Source of the DNA: Allantophomopsis cytisporea
Lineage: Eukaryota > Ascomycota > Leotiomycetes > Phacidiales > Phacidiaceae
Length of the DNA: 64,000 nucleotides
Reading direction: 5' to 3'
Assembly (NCBI GenBank): GCA_024752435.1
Contig: CP103030.1
Location: 1,116,001 to 1,180,000, forward strand
The notes under the pieces are model-generated. The model saw only the letters and a list, made by a program, of their open reading frames with translations. It ran no database searches and was not told the origin of the DNA. Below are positions 48,525 to 60,280 of this stretch, piece by piece. Position 1 is the first letter of the stretch; each line of letters opens with the position of its first letter. The translations under genes and the position numbers were made by a program.

Positions 48525-51408
48525 TGAGTGAGTGAGGAGTATTGGGTGGTGTGTGTGATGGAAAGTGAATAGTAGAAGGTTGGAGGCTGGGAGCTTGATT
48601 GTTTATATTTCTGACTGCGGAGAATTGTTTGTCTGTGTGAATCAAAACGACGCAACTTGATGAACACCGTGCGGACAACAGCCTTGCTTTCTTACCTAAA
48701 GTACTGACGATGCTCAGGTAAGGTTAGGTAGGCTAAGGTAGTCCGGCAATCATACCTACAGTTACCTGGTACCTAGGCACCTAGGGAAATGGCAGGGACA
48801 AAACAGGAACGGGGACATGGACAAGAGCAAGACCAAGAGCAAGACCAAGACCAAGGACAAGTGGGTGATGCTAGTGTAACTTCCGCATGAAGAGACATCT
48901 GTGGCGTTTCCACATCACTCATTCGGTCTCTCTGCTCTCATTCTCTTCTTACTCTTCTTACTACTCTCTCTCGACTCTCCTCGATTCGATGACCCAAAGT
49001 CATCCAATGACATAGCTCAGATCCAAGACTGCTGCCCCGGTTCTGGTATGATCGATGACCTTGACTGTTCTGCTTTACTATGGGTCTGGGTTCGGTCATC
49101 GTGGTCATCGAATCACGTCTATCCGTCCGCACGCACTTACATACAGTACGTTCCTATAACCAAACCCATCTATCCACTCACTGACCCCACATCATTCTCG
49201 AAGCCCGAAGGATAACGTAGATACCCCGAACTCAACAGGGTCCATCAAGTTCAGTGAGAGTATGGCCATGCCCACCAGGTCTATTCCACCACATGAGATC
49301 AAAGGAGTGGTGATGGCCGCTTCATCATCATTGAGGGATCAGGGTGATCGAATCTAGATTTCCTGTTGCAAGGAATACCTCCACTGCTGTAATTGCAAGG
49401 ATATCGGACTAGGTTGTACGGTAGAGCTACGTTAGTTTGCCTTACCCTTACCCTTACCTGACTTTGAACAGTTTCTTAGTGCAATGGGTAGAGGAGACAC
49501 TAGGCTGGGATAGATACTAGGGTGGGTCGAGCTCCAGCCTTGACTTTCGCTTTCTTGTTGTTGTATTCATACGCTTGCTCATGAGCAGCTCTGACGGACA
49601 TGGTTGGTGGAGTCATTGTGTGCAGTGGTGGAGGTGGAACTCTCGTTGGCTGAGATGGTGAGGCGTTTGTGGTGATGTCGGCTGGATGCACAGACAATCC
49701 GATTTCAAGCTCCAAAAGCTGGAATTACCTGTTGTGGACTAGTGCAGTGGTCCTGAATGTGTACGCGGAGCAGTATGCGCATGTTCTGTTACCTCATGTT
49801 TGCATTTGCAGGTATTGCATGAGGTATGGAGCACCATCAGAAGGATGAATTGCATAGATGAAGAGAGAGGGAGAGTGAGAAGTGCAGCTCAGCAGAGTAG
49901 GATTGACGATTCAACTCCATATTCCAAGCATGAATAAGATTTACACTCCCAAGTACGCAGTCTCCAGCAATACTTGCCTACACATGTCGGCGGTTAGCAA
50001 AGCCAATTCCCCTCAACTCAATGATTTTGATTCCGCGGAATTCAAATTTGCATTATTATGCTCCATGACCTGCAGACTTCGGGATTGGACGAGGTGGTTT
50101 GATGTGCCAAGCCACAGCTTCGGGATTGCCTAGGGACTCTACGCAATACACATCAGTCGCATCCAGAGCAGCAGTTCGTATGGTCCTCCAAAACAACACA
50201 ATCCATGAACCAAATGAAATGAACCAATTGAGCAGTGCATTATTAGACAGTGTAGCGAGCATATTGAGCACGGTACGGCGTATATGCAAAATCCTATTCT
50301 ATAGATACCGTGCTGTATCATCAATTCAAGACGGGAAATCAATCAAGTCAAAGCTATTATCGGATCGGCGAGTAAATGGCCGAAGCACCAAATAATGAGC
50401 AAAGTAAATGGCATGAAATCATAAACTATTGGGTTTTAGAGCCGATCTCTAGCTGTTTGCTCGCTTGTACTCTACAACGATGACAATGACAAAGACAAAG
50501 ACAAGCTCTACTCCAATGGGTATGAATAGCATATAGCATCGGTGCTCATACGAGATACGGCTTGGAAATTACCTACCTAGGTTGGCTGAGATTGATGTAT
50601 TCCCCTTCTTCGTCTCGATTTGCCAGTGTCACAGCTACGCACCGTCTACGCCAAAGACAGTGGCTGGAGGAAAGGCGGAGAGATGTTCCAGGCGGTCTAG
50701 TCTGTCTGCATCATGGGACCGGGGGGTTATCTGCAGGGTCTGAGCGATACTGTTGGAGTGGAGTGTGTGTGATGCGAGTATACTTCATTCAAGAAGTGCA
50801 CCTCGAAAAAAACTATCATCATGTTAAGGGGAATTGTCTCATGCTGTACTGCTGCATCTGCATCTGAAATCCCATTTGCTTTCTGCGGACATGAGGCAGA
50901 GGATGGATAGGATGGATAGGATGAATAGCATAGACCCCGGCTTACTTTGATTACTGCTTGCATCGTCCGCCAATGAAATTCCCCTACCTCACATCTTCTA
51001 CAGTAGAACGCCGGAGCGGAAATTATCATCGAAAAAAGAAAAGAAAATAAGGTACAAACACGAGACGAAGCGATAGCCAATTGATCGTCGAAAAAGCATA
51101 TTACGCAAAGGGAGGACAATGAGATCAATTTCCCCAGTTTTATCCTGAATTGCGTACTGTATGGGGTAGAGGAGAACGGTCGATGAATCAGTGAATCAGG
51201 AAATCAATCAGCGGAGTCCAGAAGGATTACGAGCGCATAAGAAAGCTGAAGTCATAGACGGCCTTCTCTCCACAGAACATCACTCATCGTCGTAAACAAT
51301 GACAGGTATGCAGTACGTGCTGAGTTGGCAGCCCAAGTCGGTGAGCAATCATCACCACTGACCTTTACCACACGGCACCACAGCCAACCCCACACAACGC
51401 AGGCACCA

Positions 51409-51428
51409 CAGCAGCAGCAGCAGCAGCA
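51409..51428. repeat. (CAG)n microsatellite
   Basis: About six to seven CAG triplets, outside any supported gene. Confidence 0.85.
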
Positions 51429-53409
51429 AGAACACCAAAAGAACAACAACCAAAAAACAGGAATAGAAGCTCAGCCAAGGTACGCACAGCATCACCGTCC
51501 CAGTGACACCTAACAGCGATGATGTATGATCCGATCGTCAAGGAAGCAACCGAGAGACATTCTCCAGTAATTTCGCATTTTACCTGCGGTCCAAGCTCGC
51601 AAACCCTACAGGAAAGAAAAAGAGGCGGCCAGCGGCCAGTGGCCAGCGCCCAGCTTCTCCACTTTCACCGTCCGACTGTGGAGAGGGCGAAATCGACGTC
51701 AACAAGGGGAGAAGAACAAAAAGGAAAAGGGAAAAGGGTTCCCATGCCAGGGTTGCTGAAAGTGTGCGTTCGATTTCCGAATTTTTCAATTCTTCCATCA
51801 TCGGGGCTCCGCTTTTTTTTTTCTTTCCCTTCGAGTTTGTTGGTTTTCGTTTGTTCCCTTCCAACTCTCCTTGTCGTCACGTATGGATGTCCTTTTGTCT
51901 TCGTCGGGGAGAGGGGGTGGGAATGCCTTGTTCGTTGTTCGGCGGAGTCTTCTACCCTTTTCGTGGTCCCTGGACAACCGTGATCGTTACTTGCGATCTT
52001 GACTGTGTGCACAGTAGGCTGAGTGAATGGACGGCGCGGGGGGACTAGAGTGGTACTTTACGTGTACCGGTACAGCCTTGCAGAGTGTGCTCCGAGGTCA
52101 TCCTTGGTGCTATTGGGTCTTTTATGATAATAATGAGCTGAGATTGGTGTAATGCTCCTGATGATATCAATTCGATTTGAATGTACTCGACTTTTGTCCT
52201 GGAAAGGGCTTTGGCAATTTTAGGGTACAGACAGACAGTACCAGAGGACTATTCATCTGCCTCCCAGTTACTGCACTGCTTGTTCTGTTACAGCAACACA
52301 GAAGAGATCAAGACGCGGGTTGCCGCGAGTACTCAGTACATACTCAGTACGTCGTATCTGTACAGCATCACCCCGTGAAGAAATCCATCCATTACACACA
52401 GGGATCAGCCGTCTCCTCTTGCTTTACCCCGACTCCTCATCACTCTCACCACCCAAACTCTCTGAAGCGTGCGATGAGATTGACGTACACCAGCAGCTCT
52501 TCCTGGGAGGTCGCACAGAGCTCATCAGGCCCAATCACAGGCTCCGAATAAAATGTGTCGTACAATGACAGCATGAGGCTTCCAGGCACTCTCAGGAACA
52601 TGTCAGCTCAGCAGCACACCACTTCGCGACGTGCAGAGTTATTTCGCGCATGGAGAGGTGGCTGGTGTTGCAGTTGTGCTGCGAGTTAGCGTCATGAGTA
52701 TGTTCAGAAAACTTGGCTGGTGCTACAGTATGAGGAGGTACCTTGACTCTCGCATGGCAGCATATGAGTGTACTGGCGGTTTGTAACGATGCTGCGTTGA
52801 ATGAATGAGCAAGTAGTTTACCTACTTACAATTGTTTCATACGTGAAGCTATACTGAATAATCCATCAATTCAACATATTTTAGTATCAAAAACCACGAT
52901 TTCCGCTCCCGTCAATCAAATAGCGAAACAATTTTATTCAGTATTCGATGTCCTTCCTGTCTAGTATCAACAGGCGCCACAGATACTTCATAGCACTCAA
53001 CCCCTCAAATCACCACCAACCCCGACCCGTCCCCAGCCACATTCATACACTTCACAACCGGATTTCCAAGATCGCGGCGACAACAATCCCTGCCCAGCTG
53101 AGTTCAACGCCTATCATCCCACCGGCGATGACAGCCTCAAAAGTACTTCACGTCCGTGAAAGCGACCTATGTATATGGGATTTCTTGGAGTTCGCAAAGC
53201 TTGGCTGTGAACAAATAGGACATGAACACGAGTTCTAGCTATCATGAGAAGGATGGTAGGGTATAAGGATCGAGTGAGATAGACTGTAGCATGACGATGC
53301 GCCTCAATTCTAGACCTCTGTTGGATGTGGCGTAGGCATCCATCCATCCATGTGGCTGAGGTATCACCTAGTCTCACGACAAAACCGAGGAGTTGAATTC
53401 AAGCAAAAG

Positions 53410-53775
53410 TCACCGTAGCAAAAGGCGTCCCTTCATATGATCAGGTAGCCATTTACATCCAAGCCTCGTGACACTATTGAGATGTCGATCTGCGATAGTC
53501 TGCACCATCCGCGGTATCATCAGATAACACGTGCGGCAATTCTGGTCGCAATAAGAATAAGGGACTGGATTAAGGTAGCGGGGAGGAACATAGTTCGTGT
53601 CAATCGCTCTTCGCCGAGTTTCAGCTTGCGATGGGATCGTGGGTTCCGGCAGTTCGTGCGTGGCATTGTTGGGCGTGCAATTAAGGTAGATGTGCGTTTC
53701 GATTAGATGCTCTTGCGGAAGGACTCCCTTTGAGATGGTGAGTCGAATCGAAACGGATTGAAATGCGTCGGCCAT
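53410..53775 (-). CDS. Hypothetical 121-aa protein
   Basis: A single-exon frame starting MADAFQSVSIRLTISKG in a good context (AAGATGG). It contains a CDQNCRTC cysteine cluster near residue 80, has no signal peptide and matches no family I recognise. Third-codon positions are fairly GC-rich and the composition is protein-like rather than simple-sequence, which is the only support. It is isolated in a gene-poor stretch, and a chance ORF remains quite possible. Confidence 0.25.
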   Translation of the reverse strand: MADAFQSVSIRLTISKGVLPQEHLIETHIYLNCTPNNATHELPEPTIPSQAETRRRAIDTNYVPPRYLNPVPYSYCDQNCRTCYLMIPRMVQTIADRHLNSVTRLGCKWLPDHMKGRLLLR

Positions 53776-53936
53776 CTTTCTTGTTTGCTTGCATGTTCAG
53801 CTTGGGGATTGCGGCACGCTCATGGCCGCGATGAGAATCTACGGAGTCTCCGATTACTGAAATAATTCGATGATTGTCTTCTAGGTTCTCTCTCTCCACT
53901 ATCAAATTCTCTGATCTTGATCTCGATTATCTAAGG

Positions 53937-53970
53937 TAGCTATCAGTAGCTATCAGTAGCTATCAGTAGC
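53937..53970. repeat. 10-nt tandem repeat (TAGCTATCAG)3
   Basis: Three perfect decamer copies plus a partial fourth. Confidence 0.9.
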
Positions 53971-54226
53971 GAAGTGACGAGACACGCATCATCGATCAAT
54001 TTACATCTCGAGCTCAAAGCATGCGAGTGATATCAAGATCTCAATCATAACATTTCAATCTTCAAGCACAGTCCATGTCCAAAAACCATTAGCCCCGATT
54101 CCCACTGTGCTCTATCCATACCCAGCTGACCCTCGCGCACGAAAATATATTAATGACAGCATCCTCCCCACCCAACCCACCAAACCTACTTTGTGCAAAT
54201 CCTTCAAGGAAAAAAGGAAGCTCGAC

Positions 54227-54246
54227 AAAAAAAAAAAAAAAAAAAA
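54227..54246. repeat. 20-nt poly-A tract
   Basis: A homopolymer run of 20 A. Confidence 0.9.
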
Positions 54247-57200
54247 GGGCAAAAATAGCCTCAATGTGGAAATTTTTGCCCGTGCTTTCGGCGCCGCCAA
54301 GCGTCCTACCTTCCGTCGCCTGTGAAATTTAGTGACCGTGACTTACTTGATGCGCTACGGAAGAATGTTGGAAATGTCTAGGAATGGCGTGGGAGAGACA
54401 TTCTGAGGGGGCGAGGCGTTGATGAGGGAAGGAGGAACTCAAAGGCGCCTCTATGAATATACACAAGAAGAAGGATAGGAAGTCAAACAAGAGTCTATGT
54501 GAATGGACAAGTCACGACTGGGAACTCCTCCGACTGAGACTGAGACTTCCGTTGAGACTTTCCACTTACACGTGGAGGTTCTGTGTTTGTGTTTGTGCTT
54601 GACCGCTGCAGAGACCGCTTCTTCGCATGATCTCGGCGAGGGCGGCGTTGAGTTCACATACATGAGCGGCGGAGCGGAGATCGATCGCGGTGGCTCGTAG
54701 GAGCCGTTGTGATGTCTTGCTTTGGTGGAAGACATGGCGGTGATGATGAGGTTGCTTGAGTTCAGTTCAGTTCAAGGTTCGGGATGAGGCTCCGGGTAGA
54801 GCGGGGATGACGACATGGGGGGTTCGGGAGAACATGTGTGCGAACACCTCACCACCTCGATTGCATTCCACTGACGCTGCCTACAAAGTGCATGACGATG
54901 ATGCGACTTGGTTTTTGCTCCTGTGCGGATTTGCCTTCTTCTTTGACTTTCTTTTTTCGAGCTCAGAGTTCATTGTCGGCGTTCGTGCGCGAACCATCCG
55001 TCCCTGAAGAGCGGTGTACCCGCTTCGAACGTGCCTGGCTAAGAACAGCATTGCCTACTCGTATGAATCGCTGTGCCTGAGTCTTTCTTGCATCTGTGAA
55101 AGAGACTAGAAGAGGATATCAGGTCATTGGTTCAGTGAATTGGGGATTTGGGGAGCCCTAGATCTATTTTCATCCATCAACTCACCGCAAAAAGTCGTGG
55201 TGGTTCTGGGCATTGACTCGTGAATTTGGCCCCGTTCATGTACCCGCAAACTGCCATCACCGCCTTCGTTTTTACGGATCCTGAATTCCTTGCATACGTA
55301 TTTTTGCGGAGTTGATGCTTCATCCATGGAGAGAAATCAAACGTCACGTGTGATGTGTGTATCATTATCTCGTGCTCTTCATTCTAACTTGTTTTCTGGA
55401 CTGCTCATACTATGGAATGTACTAAGGCCAATTACCAAGGCAGATCACAAAGAACTCACATATCAAGTGAAATGAGTCACTTCATATTTCAAGTTTTCGG
55501 TGAAGTCATAGCAATGACAGCATCACATCACAAGCTTCAATGTCAGTCCCGTAACCTCAAAGACCTCTCCAAGCTCCAGGACAAAATGCGAAAGGAGTTT
55601 CCATGGAACAAGATTGACCATGAAGACATTCACCAACCCTCGCTCTCCATTTCCTTACATTGGTCCTTTTGATGCTCGCCCACAGATTTTCAAACCCTCT
55701 CTAAACGCAGCATCAAGTGGTGCTACAAAACAACCAAAGAGATCAACAGGTTAAAATCGCACTTCTACACGGTTGAGTTTAATTTCCACTGCCGTCACCA
55801 TTGTTCGAATTCCGCCGTAGGCCTGGGACGGGCTGCCAGTGGGTTAGGTCTGCGTCGTCCCGAGGGGGCGCTTATTTGGCACCGGTGCGCTTAGGGTATT
55901 GGTAGAGCGTGCGTGTGAATTGACCGATGATGAATGACTGGTGGACTTGGAGAGAGCACGGACGAGTGAGGATGGAAATAGATTTGGACTGATGTGAGAG
56001 GGAAAGGAGAAGGGATGAATGAGAAATTATTTGGATAGGAGGCAAGTTATGATAAGAGTAATGGCTTTTGTACTTAAGAAATGGGATTGATATAGTTGTA
56101 TAGTTGAAAAGGATTTGTCTATGGGCGAGAAAAGTGAAAGAAGATAGAGTGGATAGCTTGATTGTGGAAGATATCGAGGGGATTTCGCGATGTATAATAC
56201 TTCTGGCTCTATCGCTGCTCATCTATCATGTCAATGATGGGTAATCACTGCTCAGTTGACGATGCATTCCGTGGTATGATACTTGCCAGCTTACTTGAAA
56301 AATGTATGTGTCGCACATAGGCGACGCGTCTATAAACCAAATACGAACATGACACCCCTTACTTATGGTGTATGCTCAGCTGGAGATTCCGGTAAAGTGA
56401 ATCAAATCAAGGGTGGCGTCTTTGTCATAACGTATGGCCTTGAAAACTTCAAACTGGATATCTCATCCCAAATATGTTAGACTTCCGCTGGATCTGACAT
56501 GGTGGATGGGCGGACGCATGGAGGCGTATAGTGCATCCCAACAATGCCGTTGAAGGCTGGATCGCCTAGATATCTAGAGTTGTGCGCTGCTCGAGTTGCT
56601 GGATTGGGAGTCGTAGATCGGAATATATAATGGAAATAAATAAGGAGAGTTTTATTGCGAGATGGGTTGGGCGTAGGCGGTTGGTGATGTCTAACCATAT
56701 TGATATATCTTACTCATAATATCTTCCTATGGTCTTTATGTAATCGTACAACAGACTATGAAACTGGTCAGTAAGATCTAATAACTTCAGAGATGGATAG
56801 ATAGAACACCCATATAAAGATAGACTGCATCAGAATGTCGGATTTATAATTGGAGCTTGTATGAGAATATCCTTTCATCCGCTTTCACTAATCAAAGGAT
56901 ATGTGATAGTATTGATAGAGTGCTTGAAGAGAGGATAGAAGAAGTTCACCTATTTCTTTTTTAATGCCCGTTTGAATTTGGGTTGTGCCGTATTCCTCGC
57001 AAGGGGCATCCGCGAGGGGAAGGGTCTCGAAGGGTTATGTTGAGTCTACCAACAACTTCATTGTATAATCTCCCACCGCTGGATCAGGATCTCTCATGAT
57101 GGAATTCGTGTTACTGACCTACATCCAAGAAACTTGTGCATCACACGTTTTAGTTCGACACATGCTACCCTTAAACTGCGGCTGTGCAGTTAACATTGTA

Positions 57201-60200
57201 CCCATTACCTGGAAGCTGTGTGCGTCGTTGCTTGTACCATGGCCTTTTACTTTCTGCCAAGTTGAGATGTTCTCACGAACCCATAATAAGAATCTTGGAT
57301 ATTGAAGCTTATCGAGTGCCGACAGTTGGATATGGCTGCGAAAGCGAGTGGCAAGCAGAAACCTGAGTGATGCTGTGTTACTCGACCGCATGTTTTGGAT
57401 GGGTTGGAAAGACTTTAGAAAAGAGAGCGGCAAGTCCGCAAATATTCACAAAACGGTATGAATAGAACAACGGCGCGGCCCTGGCTTGAGGTGGTTTGTG
57501 TCAAAGAGAGACATTGGAAGGGAATTGGGCGATTAAGATTGCGTGAATACATGAGTGTGGGTGTTTGTGTGGTATAACAAAACCTATCATTATGTCGCAA
57601 TGCAGGAACAGTGCCGCTCAAATACCAATCCATCACATCGCCGACTCCCAAGGAAATCTCCATTGGGAAATCTGAAGCGATTCCGAAGATCATCTAAAAT
57701 CCTTACGGAGGCTATTCTTGCGCTACTGCAGCTGAGGACTACATTCTGGACCGTTAGGAATGTGCATACATACGTACATATGTGTCCCAGCAACAGCGCT
57801 CTCGTGCGCCTTACACAAAACTCTATGCTGATCGGAGCCATTCTTTTCCTGTAGTTGACCGTTATGCTATGCATCAACGGCTTCATTGGAGATACGAAAA
57901 TCGTCTGCTTGAATTCTATGTACGTTTATCGCCGTGTCACAACTTTGACACTATCATGTACCTATCAATTCTTGTACAGAGCCATCACGGAGTTGGATCT
58001 CCGTCCACTTCTTTCTGAACCCCTACAATCTATATGAGAAATCGAGAGAGTGACCGACTTGGAAGTCAAAAACTTGAGGTTATTCCGAAATAATTTCTCC
58101 CTGTTTTGTAATGTACAATGTTGAGTATATGTCTGAAGGCGAATCTTAGATCATCTGAAACTTCAGCTTATAAACCCCGGAGGCTTTTGCCATCATCTTC
58201 AAATGCGTATTCTATCCTGGTTTCATCTACCAAGGAGAGTGATAGACATATACTTTCAGCTTCAAGTTCTATCTATTTCGGTATCATTCATATTCATGCT
58301 CTCCATACATCTGGTCATTGGCACTTCTTCACTCAAATCGTACAAAACCCTAGAAGTTTATCTGTGTGATAATAGTTATCAAGCATTATCCATATAGGGA
58401 ATATACAGTAGCAAAGATGCTATTGCATTCAAGATATTCTAGTTTTGTGAATCCTTTATGTACAACAAGCCTACCAAGTAACAATCACAATGTATCAATA
58501 TCTATATTAATCTAACTTCTACTAATGCTTTGTCCACTTTTAACAAACCAGTTGTTCATGTCTTCGTTACATATTTCCGGATTTAGTAAAACAATGAAAG
58601 TTTATGGAAAATATTCTGACATGATGACGCGTTGTAGGTATGCAACGTGAACCTACCTACTCGAGTCAGGAGTTTTGAACTTGTTCAGGGTTCAACTTTC
58701 GATGATCGTAGAAAGCAGTATTATTAAGGATTATCATCCGACGATGGTATGCTCTTTGTCATACGTATAACTTCAGATGGTGTGTTATTTCGATTCGCCT
58801 TAGATTCTACGAACGACAACATATGTCGATCTTGTTGTACATTATGCAAGGAAAAGATCATCTGAATATTTTTATAGACCTCAAGCCCCCCACAAATACA
58901 TGGTGGAGCTGAAAGAAGTGCAAGCCCTTGCTGCTTATATTCTGAATAGCAATAATGGTTTATTTGATGACTTGCTTCGAATCACGTGCGAAGCAGACTC
59001 GGCAAATCCAAGCAAGGCATTTTCATCCAGACTTCCTCCGACCTTCGTATATTTCACATCATTCGAGACAATCCCTTACACAGCTTCTAAATCTAGGAGA
59101 AATCAATGAGGATGATCAAATTCTTCGCCTTCTCACAATGGCCGCTTCGTGATTCATAAGATACATCTATTGTGGAGCAGAAGACAAGTCGATTGGTGGA
59201 TTGCTTTCTAGGGCAAGTCAGTAATTCATCTTTTGTAATGGCGAGCTTCTGGTGCCTTTGCACTGTACTATCACCTTATTGGCAACAGCTATGGCTTATA
59301 GACGTAGTCAAACTATGTTGAGAATTTCTATCTTCATATTCTTTCATTGTCGTGGTTTCCATTTTGTTTACATGTTCCATACGACCTTCTGATTGGTCAT
59401 TGAGAATGTCACTACTCCCGAATCTTCTTCGACCCAAATCTTATTCTCCCAGTAGACTTCAGCATAAGGCCTTTTCCAGCTGATGTTCAGCCTCCACTCT
59501 TTCAATTCCTCATGGTTGCCCTCTTACGCATAAATCTCGATCCATCAATGGGTAGCCTAAGCCCCTTGTGTTAGATCGAGGAATGGAGTATCACTTATTC
59601 TAACCTTGTTAGATCATCATGGTACAATTTGCGCATGTTGAAAGGCGATTTCTCGACACCCACTTGATTTTCATTCACACGGTTGAATTCCTTTCTTCCC
59701 AGTTCTTCTGAACTTACTTCACGTTCTCAATCCTCGTTGGCAGACGAACATGGTCAGCCTATGGCCGTATTTCAGAGGCGCTGAACAAGTACGCCTCGAA
59801 TGATACTGCAAGGATAAGCATGCCCGGTAACGATATTCGAGCCCAAGGCCTCGTTTCGTCTCGAGTAGTGTCTTTAATACCCGCCAAATGCTTACGGAGA
59901 TGGCAGGAAACTCGCTTCTTGCGTGTGCTCAACGTGGGACCGAGAGGTGACTACATACCAAGCAAGAATGTGTTGCTTGAGTATTATACGACACCACCTT
60001 GATCTTCGTCACAATGTAGGAGTCTCTTACACCCCACTGCCTGAAGCCAAGGTCAAATCAGACATCTTAGTCTGAATGGACAAGAGACATCCGATAGTTG
60101 AGATGGATGTGTGGATCACCCTTGACAACCCACCTTTCTGTTGAGGTTGCTATATAGGACGCTCATCCGCGATACTTCTCGTTGCTCTCTATAACCAAAC

Positions 60201-60280
60201 TCAGGAAGATACACAGTGCTACAGCACAACCTACATTCGTTTTTAGTCTAAAGGTATCATCGTCCCTATCATTGTTGACG

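Larger units (their letters stand above)
48369..60280. other. Gene-poor 11.9-kb region between divergent genes
   Basis: The region spans from the CFEM start (-) to the Ser/Thr repeat protein start (+). I found only one modestly plausible small ORF (53410-53775). The remainder has scattered short frames without recognisable domains, GGTA/TACCTA-rich strings (e.g. 48692-48782), poly-A runs and microsatellites. No transposase, reverse transcriptase or terminal repeats were recognised. Confidence 0.45.

Noticed and set aside
48901..49215. Leu-rich N-terminal frame resembling a signal peptide protein
   Set aside because: It has no ATG start (opens with GTG), and the downstream sequence shows no domain.
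49438..49459. CCTTAC tandem units resembling telomere repeat
   Set aside because: The unit is CCCTTA, not the fungal telomeric CCCTAA. Only about three copies occur, inside an ordinary intergenic region.
59820..60002. 60-codon frame upstream of the Ser/Thr repeat gene
   Set aside because: Short, no recognisable domain, and no convincing splice partners.
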